Assembly (NCBI GenBank): GCA_947167635.1
Contig: CAMVIT010000027.1
Coordinates: forward strand, 1-40,742
Reading direction: 5' to 3'
Length of the DNA stretch: 40,742 nt
Source of the DNA: F23-D06 sp947167635
Lineage (GTDB): Bacteria > Bacteroidota > Bacteroidia > Bacteroidales > WCHB1-69
A program made the position numbers and the translations under genes. This document shows positions 24,990 through 31,954 of this stretch, piece after piece; the first letter of the stretch is position 1, and every line of letters begins with the position of its first letter. The notes under the pieces were generated by a model. That model had not been told where the DNA came from and ran no database searches. It saw nothing but the letters and a program-made list of their open reading frames with translations.

Positions 24990-25361
24990 TTATTGATTTG
25001 ATTGTTGTTCAAAATTCCATATACTAAGTTTCCCTTTTACATTCCGTATGGGTTCTTTATATTTCTCGGCTTTGAGTACCGGCCAGGCATACCCGCCGTC
25101 CTTCATCTTTCGCGGCTCTCCGAATATTACTTCCCCGATAATGGCGCTGTAGAGGTTTTCTTCTTTGGCCAATTTCAGGTTGGCTTCAAATTCCACGGAG
25201 CTGCAGCCAATGATTGAGTCCGCATCCTTTGATGCAGCGTGGATTAATATGGTGGACTGGCGATGCCATATCGGAAGAGACCAGCTCCTGAACTCGTGAT
25301 ATTTCTGCCCTGAAACCAGCATCAGGGCGTAAGGTTGTCTTACTGTTAGTACTTTACTCAT
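24990..25361 (-). CDS. ASCH domain protein
   Basis: 123 residues from ATG 25361. N-terminal LTVRQPYALMLVSGQKYHEFRSWSLP is the hallmark of ASCH domains (L-[ST]-[IV]-R-Q-P-[WY] ... G-x-K ... E-x-R-[ST]-[WR]), and GEVIFGEP follows. ASCH proteins bind RNA or modified nucleotides. Part of the early unit beside two DNA methyltransferases. Substrate unknown. Confidence 0.75.
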   Translation of the reverse strand: MSKVLTVRQPYALMLVSGQKYHEFRSWSLPIWHRQSTILIHAASKDADSIIGCSSVEFEANLKLAKEENLYSAIIGEVIFGEPRKMKDGGYAWPVLKAEKYKEPIRNVKGKLSIWNFEQQSNQ

Positions 25362-25374
25362 AATTATATTTTTT

Positions 25375-25845
25375 TTAAGGCGTTTTCATCCACACCATCC
25401 ATATACAATGCCGACTCGTCTTGTGCCCAACAAGGGGGGGGGATCCTATTGCTTTAAGAATAGACTTGACCTTTATTTGAACATCGGACCACTTCAATAT
25501 CAATACTCCATAGTCATCCAAAACCCTCATACATTCATCAAATCCTTTCTTTAGGTCATTCCTCCAATCGTCAAGTTTGCCGAACATTGCATAAAGGTTG
25601 CTTGTTTTCCCCGCCCAAACAAGGTGCGGCGGGTCCCAGATCACCAGCTTGTATGATTTGTCAGGCATCTTCATATTGGTGAAATCTCCAATAAAATTCG
25701 GCTTCACGGCGCAGATCTGTCCATCAGAAAGCACACACACTTCCTCCCTTATGTCTTGGAAGTCAACCAGTGGGTTGTCTTTGTCAAACCAGAACATTCT
25801 GGATCCACAACAAGCATCTAATATGGGTTTCCCGTCTGAAATCAT
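25375..25845 (-). CDS. Class I SAM-dependent DNA methyltransferase, adenine type, with G9 tract
   Basis: 156 residues from ATG 25845. Motif I is ILDACCGSRMFWFD, motif IV is VIWDPPH (a D-P-P-[YWH] catalytic box of adenine methyltransferases), followed by VLILKWSDVQ. At 25434-25442 the coding strand has nine C in a row (G9 on plus) near the C-terminus, reading GSPPLVGH in frame, so slippage there would swap the last 20 residues. It is short for a full methyltransferase but typical of phage forms. Lies between ASCH and C5 genes. Confidence 0.75.
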   Translation of the reverse strand: MISDGKPILDACCGSRMFWFDKDNPLVDFQDIREEVCVLSDGQICAVKPNFIGDFTNMKMPDKSYKLVIWDPPHLVWAGKTSNLYAMFGKLDDWRNDLKKGFDECMRVLDDYGVLILKWSDVQIKVKSILKAIGSPPLVGHKTSRHCIWMVWMKTP

Positions 25846-25863
25846 TGTCCTGAATTCCGTTTT

Positions 25864-27438
25864 CTAATTCGCTTCCGCCAGGGCCTCGCACAGGCACCGG
25901 CTCATATTCACTTCCACGGCATTGCCGATGTATTTCTTCTGCTCCGACTGCGTTCCCTTCAGAACATACTCTTTGGGGAATCCCATAATGGCCTTCAGCT
26001 CCGAAATCTTCAGCATCCGCATCCGGATGTCGATGATGCCATACAGGGACATAAACTCCTTGATCTTCACCGTCATCTCGCTGTCCGTGTCATATACCTC
26101 GATTCCGATGCCCTTCTTGGTCGTGACCAGATAGGGAGGCCTCTTGTCCATCTTGGCAATCAGCGTGAAGCAGGGATTCTCAACGGATGATCCGGCAGAT
26201 CTGTATTGCGGGTTCATCAGAAAACAGGAGACAATCTTCTGTTTTGGCGTGGTCAGTATTGCCGGACTTGCGCTGTCAATGCCGCATATCTGCCCGCCGG
26301 CGCTGTACTCGTTGGCGATGAACGTCACCTTGGCCATAGTGTCCTTGGTGGTGAGGGTAGGGGCCGGACGGTCAATGGATACCGGCTGACCGTTGCCGTA
26401 GTAGGTGATCAGCGCGTGGTGGTCCCTGGTGGTGACGGTTCCGGCAGGGCCATCCACGCTGATGTTCTTGCTGCTGTCGTCCCCGCTGAACTGCTTGCTC
26501 AAAAAACGGCACTTGGCAACCCCCAGCCTGTTCTGCACCGTTACCGTCGGGCAGAGCTCGTCAATGGACGGTGCTGCATACCCGCCGGTTTTGCTCATCG
26601 AGTTCCATTTGATTAAAAATGCTTTCTCGCCTCCGGCAACAAACTTCACCAGTCCGGCATATATTCTCTTCAACGTTTTCTCCACCAGAGGTTTCTTCCT
26701 GCCGAAAATGCTCTCCCCGTCATCTTCCAGATCCAGCACCTCGCGCACGGGTCTCCATTTCTCGAATTGTGATCCGAACAGATCGTCGTCCCGCTTGCCA
26801 TCCTTGCTGAATCTGGCCATAGGGAAGGCAATCGAAAGCCCTTTTTTGGCGAATATCCCGAACAGCCTTTTCCTGCTTGTGTATGCGCCGAAGTCGGCGG
26901 CGTTGAGAAGCCTCCAGGCGTATGTATATCCGTAGCTCATTACGTGGTTGACCCATCTCAGGTATTTGCTGCCCTTGTGCCAGCTCACGGGTTTCCCGTT
27001 CTCGTCCAGGTCGCCCCAAGACATAAACTCTTCCACATTTTCTATGCAGATGAAGTCAGGATCCAGTATTGCAAAATACCTGAAAAGATGTTCCGCAAGG
27101 GTCCTGCTGTCGGCATCTCTCGGCTGCCCGCCTTTGGCCTTGGAGAAGTTCGTGCATTCGAGGCTTGCCCACAACACTGTTTTGGATCCAGGATTTTCGG
27201 TCATTGCTTTCTGTTTTATCAACTGCAGCGGACGAATGTCCAGTGTGCGGATGTCCTCCGTAAAGTGGATGCTTCCGGGGTGATTTGCCCGATGGGATTC
27301 GATGGCGTTCGGATCGTGGTTTACGCAAGCGATCACCTTCGCGCATTTGGCGTTGTGGATGCGAGCATTCTCAACGCCGGTGGTGGTTCCTCCGGCACCA
27401 CAAAACAAATCTATATAGAGCAGCTTTATATGTTCCAT
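25864..27438 (-). CDS. DNA (cytosine-5)-methyltransferase
   Basis: 524 residues from ATG 27438, which overlaps the upstream stop by 1 nt. Motif I DLFCGAGG near residue 11; motif IV SLECTNFSKAKGG, in which the usual P-C-Q is E-C-T yet the catalytic Cys is kept; motif VI IENVEEF; motif VIII QNRLGVAK; a C-terminal GFPKEY and IGNAVEVNM pair for motifs IX-X. Long for the family (usually 300-420) because of extra target-recognition material. No restriction enzyme is seen nearby, so it is probably an orphan protecting phage DNA. Confidence 0.9.
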   Translation of the reverse strand: MEHIKLLYIDLFCGAGGTTTGVENARIHNAKCAKVIACVNHDPNAIESHRANHPGSIHFTEDIRTLDIRPLQLIKQKAMTENPGSKTVLWASLECTNFSKAKGGQPRDADSRTLAEHLFRYFAILDPDFICIENVEEFMSWGDLDENGKPVSWHKGSKYLRWVNHVMSYGYTYAWRLLNAADFGAYTSRKRLFGIFAKKGLSIAFPMARFSKDGKRDDDLFGSQFEKWRPVREVLDLEDDGESIFGRKKPLVEKTLKRIYAGLVKFVAGGEKAFLIKWNSMSKTGGYAAPSIDELCPTVTVQNRLGVAKCRFLSKQFSGDDSSKNISVDGPAGTVTTRDHHALITYYGNGQPVSIDRPAPTLTTKDTMAKVTFIANEYSAGGQICGIDSASPAILTTPKQKIVSCFLMNPQYRSAGSSVENPCFTLIAKMDKRPPYLVTTKKGIGIEVYDTDSEMTVKIKEFMSLYGIIDIRMRMLKISELKAIMGFPKEYVLKGTQSEQKKYIGNAVEVNMSRCLCEALAEAN

Positions 27439-27797
27439 TATTCATCCTCCATCAGCAATTCCACTTTGGCGACGCAGAACCACTGCAGCCAGTCATTCAG
27501 ATGATCGGTCTTCCGGGCATCGACACACTCTTCCTGTGTGGCCCGGATACTGCCGCCAACCAACTCGCTGTTATTCTCTTTTTTGTACACGTTCATATAG
27601 ACGAATGTCGGCGACATGTACAGATTGTCACTGTCAAAATCACCTAACCGGTCTATGATTTTGCCGGAGAGGCCTTTTTGCTGTAACTTGCATAATATCT
27701 TCCCGTTGTAGTCGAAGTCCAGGATCTTCACCGGAGTCCCGTCATACAGGCAGACGGGTGCGCCGTTTTTCGCTTTTTCTAAATCAAATGGTTTCAT
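27438..27797 (-). CDS. Small phage/plasmid protein with MKPFDLEKAKNG start
   Basis: 119 residues from ATG 27797. The N-terminal MKPFDLEKAKNGAPVCLYDG block is a start I recognise from many Bacteroidota mobile-element proteins of unknown function. C-terminal half beta-rich with acidic end. Coupled to the C5 methyltransferase gene (TAATG). Confidence 0.65.
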   Translation of the reverse strand: MKPFDLEKAKNGAPVCLYDGTPVKILDFDYNGKILCKLQQKGLSGKIIDRLGDFDSDNLYMSPTFVYMNVYKKENNSELVGGSIRATQEECVDARKTDHLNDWLQWFCVAKVELLMEDE

Positions 27798-27897
27798 ACT
27801 TTTGGGTTTTTAATGTCAGTGCCTGCGGGCGGAGTCGGACCGCCTAATGTCATTGATTTGCAAACGTTACCTTGGTGCCGCCTATCCGTTTAACGGC

Positions 27898-28110
27898 CTA
27901 TCGCAGGCGTGTGCAGGCCCGTGGACGGACCTGCGAAAAAAAAGAAACTCTTATGAAAGAACGTCCGCCATGTTTATACAGCCAGCGGTCGGCTGTTGTG
28001 GGGTTCCGCCGGGAGTCGAACCCGGTAATGTTGACGAGATCCAGGTATGGCAGGATCCTACGCTTTTTACTTTTAATCATCCTGCTGTAGTAATCCTGAG
28101 GCCGATCCAT
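27898..28110 (-). CDS. Small basic protein, unknown
   Basis: 70 residues from ATG 28110 with AGGAGG upstream. Very basic (Arg/Lys). In the middle the DNA of codons near 28010-28030 mimics a tRNA T-arm (GGGTTCGACTCCC), discussed separately; no complete tRNA can be folded. No family recognised. Confidence 0.45.
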   Translation of the reverse strand: MDRPQDYYSRMIKSKKRRILPYLDLVNITGFDSRRNPTTADRWLYKHGGRSFIRVSFFSQVRPRACTRLR

Positions 28111-28153
28111 TTAACCTCCTATCGGAACCTGGGCATTTCCAGAGCCTCCCGGG

Positions 28154-28330
28154 CTATCCCGGGGTGATGTCTTTCCTGATCCGCATCCCGCGCAGGATGC
28201 CGTCGAAGTAGGCGATGCGCACAGCATCCTTGCGGGTCATCTTGTTGCGCTAGATGGCTTCAAACCGCCAGTCCTGCTCGGCGTAGCGCCAAGCCTCCTT
28301 CTTGAGGTCAGCAATGGTGGGTTCGTTCAT
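28154..28330 (-). pseudogene. Small phage gene interrupted by an in-frame TAG
   Basis: From ATG 28330 (AAAGGAGG upstream) the frame reads 26 codons (MNEPTIADLKKEAWRYAE ...), then TAG at 28250-28252, then 31 more sensible codons (RNKMTRKDAVRIAYFDGI ...) to a second stop TAG at 28154. Coding quality is equal on both sides, so this looks like a single 58-codon gene with a nonsense codon. A C-to-T change of CAG (Gln) would explain it. Readthrough, sequencing error and true decay all remain possible. Confidence 0.55.
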
Positions 28331-28345
28331 CCCGTCCTCCTTTCC

Positions 28346-28531
28346 CTAATAGTAGAGCAGCGCATAGCCGGCCAGGACACCGATGGCGACCAAGGCGGCC
28401 TCCATCACACCCAGCCAGACGCGCAGTCTGCGGTTCGACTTCTGCAGATCCAAGAGCCGGCGTTGTTCCGCTCTTGCCGCCATCTCCCTCACGATGGCGA
28501 ATCTTTGCTGTTCTCTCATTGATTCTTTCAT
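28346..28531 (-). CDS. Small C-terminal-anchored membrane protein
   Basis: 61 residues from ATG 28531. Charged helical N-terminus (REQQRFAIVREMAARAEQRRLL) and a hydrophobic C-terminus (VMEAALVAIGVLAGYALLYY), so a tail-anchored topology. The stop TAG is followed within 18 nt by a strong ribosome site and the ATG of the next gene, in the same frame. Function unknown. Confidence 0.55.
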   Translation of the reverse strand: MKESMREQQRFAIVREMAARAEQRRLLDLQKSNRRLRVWLGVMEAALVAIGVLAGYALLYY

Positions 28532-28549
28532 ATCGATGTGTTTTGATTG

Positions 28550-28900
28550 TTACAGGCATTTGATGTCGGTGATGTAATTCTCGTGATGCAGCTGCTTGAG
28601 GTGCATCATCTTCTTATACAGCTCCACCAGTTTCTGGTGGCGGGGCAAGACGGGCGAATAGCCGCGTATGATGCGGTCGATGCTTGCGGGGCTGTAGCCG
28701 GTCTTGTCCGACAGCACAAGTTTCTCCTCCATCGTGAGCGGGATGTCCACCTTGATGGTATCGAAGTCCGACTGGCAGTTTTCCTCCTGATGCGGGCAGG
28801 GCTAGCGCGAGTTGCAGCTTGGGTTGTCGCACCGGCAGCACGGTATGCCATTCGCGCAGGCCGGAAACTTCTTCAATTCACAGTTGTTGCAGTCTTTCAT
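28550..28900 (-). pseudogene. Cys-rich phage protein with internal TAG
   Basis: From ATG 28900 (MKDCNNCELKKFPACANG ...) 32 codons lead to TAG at 28802-28804; 83 further codons continue in frame (PCPHQEENCQ ... KEN, then PLTMEEKLVLSDKTGYSPASIDRII...) to TAA at 28550. Nine Cys are clustered around the TAG. The C-terminal part has a helix-turn-helix-like DKTGYSPASIDRIIRG. If translation restarts, a protein from about 28750 is possible. Second in-frame amber within 600 bp. Confidence 0.55.
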
Positions 28901-29020
28901 TTTTATTTTTATATTTGCCGTTGTTGAAATGAAAATTTGGACGTGCAAAAAAAAGACGATAATTCATTATGGATCTTTCGCGCCGCCGGACTTTGATTGC
29001 TCCGAGGACTCTCAGGGTTT

Positions 29021-29200
29021 CTACTTTGCGCGGAGTGCGATCGCGCATTGGATGGCATAGCGCGCGCCTCCCGGTGTGAGGCCGTGCTTCTTACCCACGG
29101 TCTCGTATGCGTCCAGCTTGGGCCATCCTTCCTCCATCATCTTTTCGTACTCGATAAGGATTTTCTCGTTTCGCCTCTGTTTCTTAGTGATTGGTTTCAT
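29021..29200 (-). CDS. Small phage protein, possible DNA-binding helix-turn-helix
   Basis: 59 residues from ATG 29200, overlapping the primase-paralogue stop by 4 nt. Basic start (MKPITKKQRRNEKILIEYEKMM) and LDAYETVGKKHGLTPGGARYAIQ, which reads as a helix-turn-helix. Ends with TAG (29021), followed two codons later by TGA. Not listed in most gene finders because it is short. Role unknown. Confidence 0.55.
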   Translation of the reverse strand: MKPITKKQRRNEKILIEYEKMMEEGWPKLDAYETVGKKHGLTPGGARYAIQCAIALRAK

Positions 29201-29775
29201 TTATATACTTCTTTGAATTTATCTGATAATTCAATCTTCTTTGTGCCCTCAATCATCTTCATCAGCACTCTCATGTCGATGCGCACTTGTTCCGAAGGTG
29301 TCCATAGCGGGTAGTATCCGAGGCCTGCCATGTTGAGGGCGTCATGGTCGCCGACGCAGAACATCACCGCCGGTTCCTCTGCCTTCCCTTCCGCATACAG
29401 CTTTTGGGCACGCTTCAGCTGTTCCTCACCGTAGATATTTCTTGGGTGCGTCATGCCTCCGAACAGCACATATTTGTACATTCCGTTCGGGTTGTTGGGC
29501 ATGTGTACGATTTTCAGTTCGGCGTCGTTTTCGCGCATGAATATCGGGAACTCTTCGTTGCGGATTACCTTTTTCACAATGTTCTCTTTCACGACGCTGA
29601 ACCATTCGATGGCGTAGTAGCGATATCGCTCGCAAACCTCGCGTGTGACATTAGGCCCGATGGCGGCCAAGTCGCTGTCTGAGAGGTCTATTTTCTGGTA
29701 TGAGAAGTCGCCGGGCTTCTCTTCCTTGGTGGCCTCGCGCCACTCCACTTTGATTGCATTTTTGATCTTTTCCAT
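29197..29775 (-). CDS. Truncated primase paralogue (Toprim part only)
   Basis: 192 residues from ATG 29775 behind the early promoter; an upstream frame start at 29832 would overlap the -7 box. It aligns over its length with the middle of the large primase-helicase (DFSYQKIDLSDSDLAAIGPNVT against DFSIREKMTEGELAVLGPKVT; CVGDHDALNMAGLGYYPLW against CSGERDALNVAGLGYYPLW). It lacks the zinc-like domain and the helicase, and the Toprim Glu of GERDAL is Asp (GDHDAL). First early gene, so possibly a decoy or regulator of replication. Confidence 0.7.
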   Translation of the reverse strand: MEKIKNAIKVEWREATKEEKPGDFSYQKIDLSDSDLAAIGPNVTREVCERYRYYAIEWFSVVKENIVKKVIRNEEFPIFMRENDAELKIVHMPNNPNGMYKYVLFGGMTHPRNIYGEEQLKRAQKLYAEGKAEEPAVMFCVGDHDALNMAGLGYYPLWTPSEQVRIDMRVLMKMIEGTKKIELSDKFKEVYK

Positions 29776-29829
29776 TTCGTTTGTTTTTTTTAATATATTT
29801 GCTGCTGAAATACTGCTGAAAAACTGCGG

Positions 29830-29837
29830 CAAAAATA
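29830..29837 (-). promoter_or_regulatory. Early promoter -7 box TATTTTTG
   Basis: Exact consensus on the minus strand in the divergent region between the primase paralogue and the repressor; predicted leader about 47 nt. Confidence 0.6.
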
Positions 29838-29875
29838 CAAAAAATATTACATATATGCAATAAATTAGTTGCGAT

Positions 29876-29904
29876 TTGTAATTTTATTTCTTTGTTTATT
29901 ACAA
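29876..29904. promoter_or_regulatory. Candidate repressor operator, inverted repeat
   Basis: TTGTAAT (29876-29882) and ATTACAA (29898-29904) form a perfect 7-bp inverted repeat with a 15-bp spacer in the 160-bp AT-rich divergent region. Suits binding by a dimeric XRE repressor. Confidence 0.45.
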
Positions 29905-29935
29905 CTTATTAAAAATCAAATATTTATAATTGCAA

Positions 29936-30250
29936 ATGGAAAATATTTTACAGAATATCGAAGCGATTCGTCGTGAAAAACGTATAAAACAGGATGTTGT
30001 GGCCGAAGGATTGGGAATAAAACAGCCTGCCTATTCTAATTTCATCAACAGAGAAACCGACGTTCCATACAGCAGAATATTACATATAAGTAATATTCTT
30101 GGCGTTTCTGTTGTGGATATAATTACATATCCTGAAAAATGGGCACCAAAAGCTAAGACATGCGAGAAGTGTGAGGAGCTTAGGGTTGAGATTAGACACC
30201 TTAATGAATACATTGAATTACTGAAAAAACAGATTATCAAGAATAAATAG
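29936..30250 (+). CDS. XRE-family phage repressor (CI-like)
   Basis: 104 residues from ATG 29936. Residues 5-62 are an HTH_XRE domain: IEAIRREKRIKQDVVAEGLGIKQPAYSNFI then LHISNILGVSVVDII. A CEKC Cys pair and a short Leu-rich coiled coil follow, probably for dimers. There is no peptidase domain, so induction is not by LexA-type self-cleavage. It is transcribed away from the early genes, with the operator candidate between. Likely lysogeny repressor. Confidence 0.82.
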   Translation: MENILQNIEAIRREKRIKQDVVAEGLGIKQPAYSNFINRETDVPYSRILHISNILGVSVVDIITYPEKWAPKAKTCEKCEELRVEIRHLNEYIELLKKQIIKNK

Positions 30251-30264
30251 CAACAAGTATTATT

Positions 30265-30705
30265 ATGAAAGATTTAGAAATGTATAGAAAGGATTTGCAA
30301 TTAAGAAAAACTTTTGACGAAATAGCCATGCAGTCAGTTTCGGCATTCAATGAATCGCATGAGGTAATTTTTCAGCATATCAAAAATTTTCCCAGATTCA
30401 TTTCCTTACACAAAAATGACACATACGATGACTATGTTTTCACTCTATTCAAGATTGAGGGCGATGGCAATCCAGATGCATATACAGCGATGTTTGCGCG
30501 GGAATGTATCAATCAACACAGAATAGTAAATTTTAGCACTGTGAATTTTCTTTTTTCTGTCAGTGCAAGTTCTTTGCCAGAAGTGTTGAGTAAATTCAAC
30601 TATATCTATAAGCATCTCAGCAAGATCGGGATAATAAAGGAGAGATGTTGGAAGTGTAAGTATAAAAATCTTAATTTCTCTGCTGATGGTTCTGTCATAC
30701 CATAG
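30265..30705 (+). CDS. Unknown protein downstream of the repressor
   Basis: 146 residues, 14 nt after the repressor stop, so co-transcribed. AT-rich, with a C-W-K-C pair near the end (RCWKCKYKNLNF). A second frame overlapping its last 20 nt encodes a coiled-coil tail (30686-30790). No family recognised; lysogeny-expressed by position. Confidence 0.55.
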   Translation: MKDLEMYRKDLQLRKTFDEIAMQSVSAFNESHEVIFQHIKNFPRFISLHKNDTYDDYVFTLFKIEGDGNPDAYTAMFARECINQHRIVNFSTVNFLFSVSASSLPEVLSKFNYIYKHLSKIGIIKERCWKCKYKNLNFSADGSVIP

Positions 30706-30790
30706 GTTTGTTAACGCGCAAATCAAGGAGAAGGACGCGCAGATCAAGGAGCTGCTGGCGATAGTTTCTAATTTGAGCAAAAATTGTTAG
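30686..30790 (+). pseudogene. Coiled-coil repressor tail remnant
   Basis: ATG 30686 opens 34 codons ending NLSKNC, with heptad NAQIKEKDAQIKELLAIVSNL. This is the C-terminal tail typical of Bacteroidota phage XRE regulators. It has no DNA-binding domain here. The 21-bp unit at 30722-30742 is identical to the units at 31693 and 31714. Confidence 0.5.
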
Positions 30791-30792
30791 CT

Positions 30793-31302
30793 ATGGATAA
30801 TCCGATATTGTATGACCGTATATGGTTGGAGATTCACGATGCGAAGCTGAAGGAGGTTTACCTTTCGCGCTTCCTTGCCAAGCGCAGTCGCACCAGATCA
30901 ATTCTCGATGTCATTATTGTTTTATCGTCTGTTACTGGTATCGCCTTCTACTCTATCTTTCCTTTTGTGACTCTTGGTTCTGTCATCGTAACGTCTGTGT
31001 TGTCTATTATAGCTTGTTGTGCGCCTGTTGTTGTTCCGAGTGAAGCCGACTTGTCTGCCATCTCCAAGGTCGTTTCCTTCTACACGGAGTACGTATCCTC
31101 TTTGGAGCGGTTGTACGCTCGCCTTTATTCCGGTGCCGTCACCTTGGAGGCCGCCGAGTCTGAGTTCTATGCTCTTCACGGTTCGGTTCCAGGCGTGGAG
31201 GCTTCCATCAACCGTTTCCTTCACCGTAGCCACCGGCGCATCGAGGCGCAGGCCGTCGCCGATGCCGACCGTTATGTCAACAACGTCTTCAAATCCATCT
31301 GA
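30793..31302 (+). CDS. Two-helix membrane protein, SLATT-like
   Basis: 169 residues from ATG 30793. Two transmembrane segments at about residues 37-56 (ILDVIIVLSSVTGIAFYSIF) and 60-80, then a long amphipathic helix region with YTEYVSSLERLYARLYSG. This topology recalls the SLATT two-TM effector family used in some nucleotide-signalling defence systems, but the match is by layout. Located in the lysogeny region, co-transcribed with the Pro-rich peptide. Superinfection exclusion is plausible. Confidence 0.5.
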   Translation: MDNPILYDRIWLEIHDAKLKEVYLSRFLAKRSRTRSILDVIIVLSSVTGIAFYSIFPFVTLGSVIVTSVLSIIACCAPVVVPSEADLSAISKVVSFYTEYVSSLERLYARLYSGAVTLEAAESEFYALHGSVPGVEASINRFLHRSHRRIEAQAVADADRYVNNVFKSI

Positions 31303-31581
31303 TATGAGTAGAGAGAATGAATCCCCGCAGATTGGAACTATCATTCCCGTGCATGACCCTCCGCGTCCGGCTCCCAAGCCATCACCAGCACCGCCGCCAT
31401 CGCCGCCACCTCCGTCCAAGGGTGATTGAATCCGAGAGGGCTTCGGCGCGGGGATTGGGGGATAGTGTCGGGGGATAACCGTTCCAGTTGTTGGTATCTT
31501 GCGGTTCCTGCTAATCACGCTTACTAATGCCACGGTGATGATCATCGCGAACAAAAAGATGTAAATAATTGTGCTTTCCAT
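30922..31581 (-). CDS. Membrane protein with Pro-rich segment, real 3' end uncertain
   Basis: From ATG 31581: hydrophobic residues 3-23 (STIIYIFLFAMIITVALVSVI), then RNRKIPTTGTVIPRHYPPIPAPKPS, close to the plus-strand peptide's IGTIIPVHDPPRPAPKPS. After about residue 55 the frame is simply antisense to that gene and the SLATT-like gene, so only the first 55 residues look real. The -7 box at 31586-31593 is so close to ATG that the mRNA may be leaderless. Natural stop lost or chimeric junction. Confidence 0.35.
   Translation of the reverse strand: MESTIIYIFLFAMIITVALVSVISRNRKIPTTGTVIPRHYPPIPAPKPSRIQSPLDGGGGDGGGAGDGLGAGRGGSCTGMIVPICGDSFSLLISDGFEDVVDITVGIGDGLRLDAPVATVKETVDGSLHAWNRTVKSIELRLGGLQGDGTGIKASVQPLQRGYVLRVEGNDLGDGRQVGFTRNNNRRTTSYNRQHRRYDDRTKSHKRKDRVEGDTSNRR
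31304..31429 (+). CDS. Proline-rich 41-residue peptide
   Basis: ATG 31304 starts 1 nt after the SLATT-like stop. Sequence MSRENESPQIGTIIPVH then PP repeats (DPPRPAPKPSPAPPPSPPPP). Proline-rich tails bind partner proteins or form stiff linkers. Resembles the Pro-rich part of the opposite-strand membrane protein. Confidence 0.5.
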   Translation: MSRENESPQIGTIIPVHDPPRPAPKPSPAPPPSPPPPSKGD

Positions 31582-31585
31582 GCGG

Positions 31586-31593
31586 CAAAGATA
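31586..31593 (-). promoter_or_regulatory. -7 box TATCTTTG, possible leaderless start
   Basis: Exact consensus on the minus strand, 5 nt before ATG 31581. Confidence 0.45.
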
Positions 31594-31602
31594 GTTTTTT
31601 TT

Positions 31603-31782
31603 TTGGAGAATTCTTCCACTATCGACAACCGCCACTACTACTCCGACAGTCCGGACGTGTTGCGAGCGCAGATCGACGTGTTAGATGAGCGGATCAAGGA
31701 GAAGGACGCGCAGATCAAGGAGAAGGACGCGCAGATCAACCGGCTGCTCGGTGTGATCGAGCGGATGAGCGTGAATGGATGA
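31603..31782 (+). pseudogene. Second repressor coiled-coil tail remnant
   Basis: Open frame to TGA 31782 encoding STIDNRHYYSDSPDVLRAQI ... then tandem KEKDAQI heptads and LLGVIERMSVNG. The YYSDSPDVLRAQI block is typical of XRE-type regulators of Bacteroidota phages. No ATG or DNA-binding part remains (possible TTG only), preceded by ten T. Overlaps no other gene. Confidence 0.55.
31693..31734 (+). repeat. Tandem 21-bp repeat, two units
   Basis: Two identical 21-bp units (31693-31713 and 31714-31734; unit starts ATCAAGGAGAAGGACG) encode KEKDAQI. A third exact copy is at 30722-30742. Confidence 0.7.
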
Positions 31783-31786
31783 GCCC

Positions 31787-31924
31787 CTATATGGAGCCGC
31801 ACACTCTCAAGATACAGACAAGCATCAAACATGTAAAAGATATTGTTATAACCACAAAGCACACCATCATCACTTGGTCGAATGCTTCTGCTTCTTTGAA
31901 TTTTTCCCGGAACGTTTTTTTCAT
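31787..31924 (-). CDS. 45-residue single-pass membrane peptide
   Basis: ATG 31924 to TAG 31787. Charged N-terminus (MKKTFREKFKEAEAFD), then a hydrophobic segment (VMMVCFVVITISFTCLMLVCIL) and RVCGSI. It has a -7 box at 31939-31946, so expressed on its own on the minus strand in the lysogeny region. Confidence 0.5.
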   Translation of the reverse strand: MKKTFREKFKEAEAFDQVMMVCFVVITISFTCLMLVCILRVCGSI

Positions 31925-31938
31925 AATAAAATTTTTTG

Positions 31939-31946
31939 CAAAGATA
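31939..31946 (-). promoter_or_regulatory. -7 box TATCTTTG for the 45-residue peptide
   Basis: Exact consensus on the minus strand, 15 nt before ATG 31924. Confidence 0.5.
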
Positions 31947-31954
31947 TAAAATTT

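Noticed and set aside
27998..28080. A tRNA-like T-arm (GGGTTCGACTCCC) on the minus strand at about 28010-28030
   Set aside because: No matching 5' acceptor, D-arm or anticodon arm within 100 nt; the stretch is read in frame as part of a 70-residue protein with a good ribosome site.
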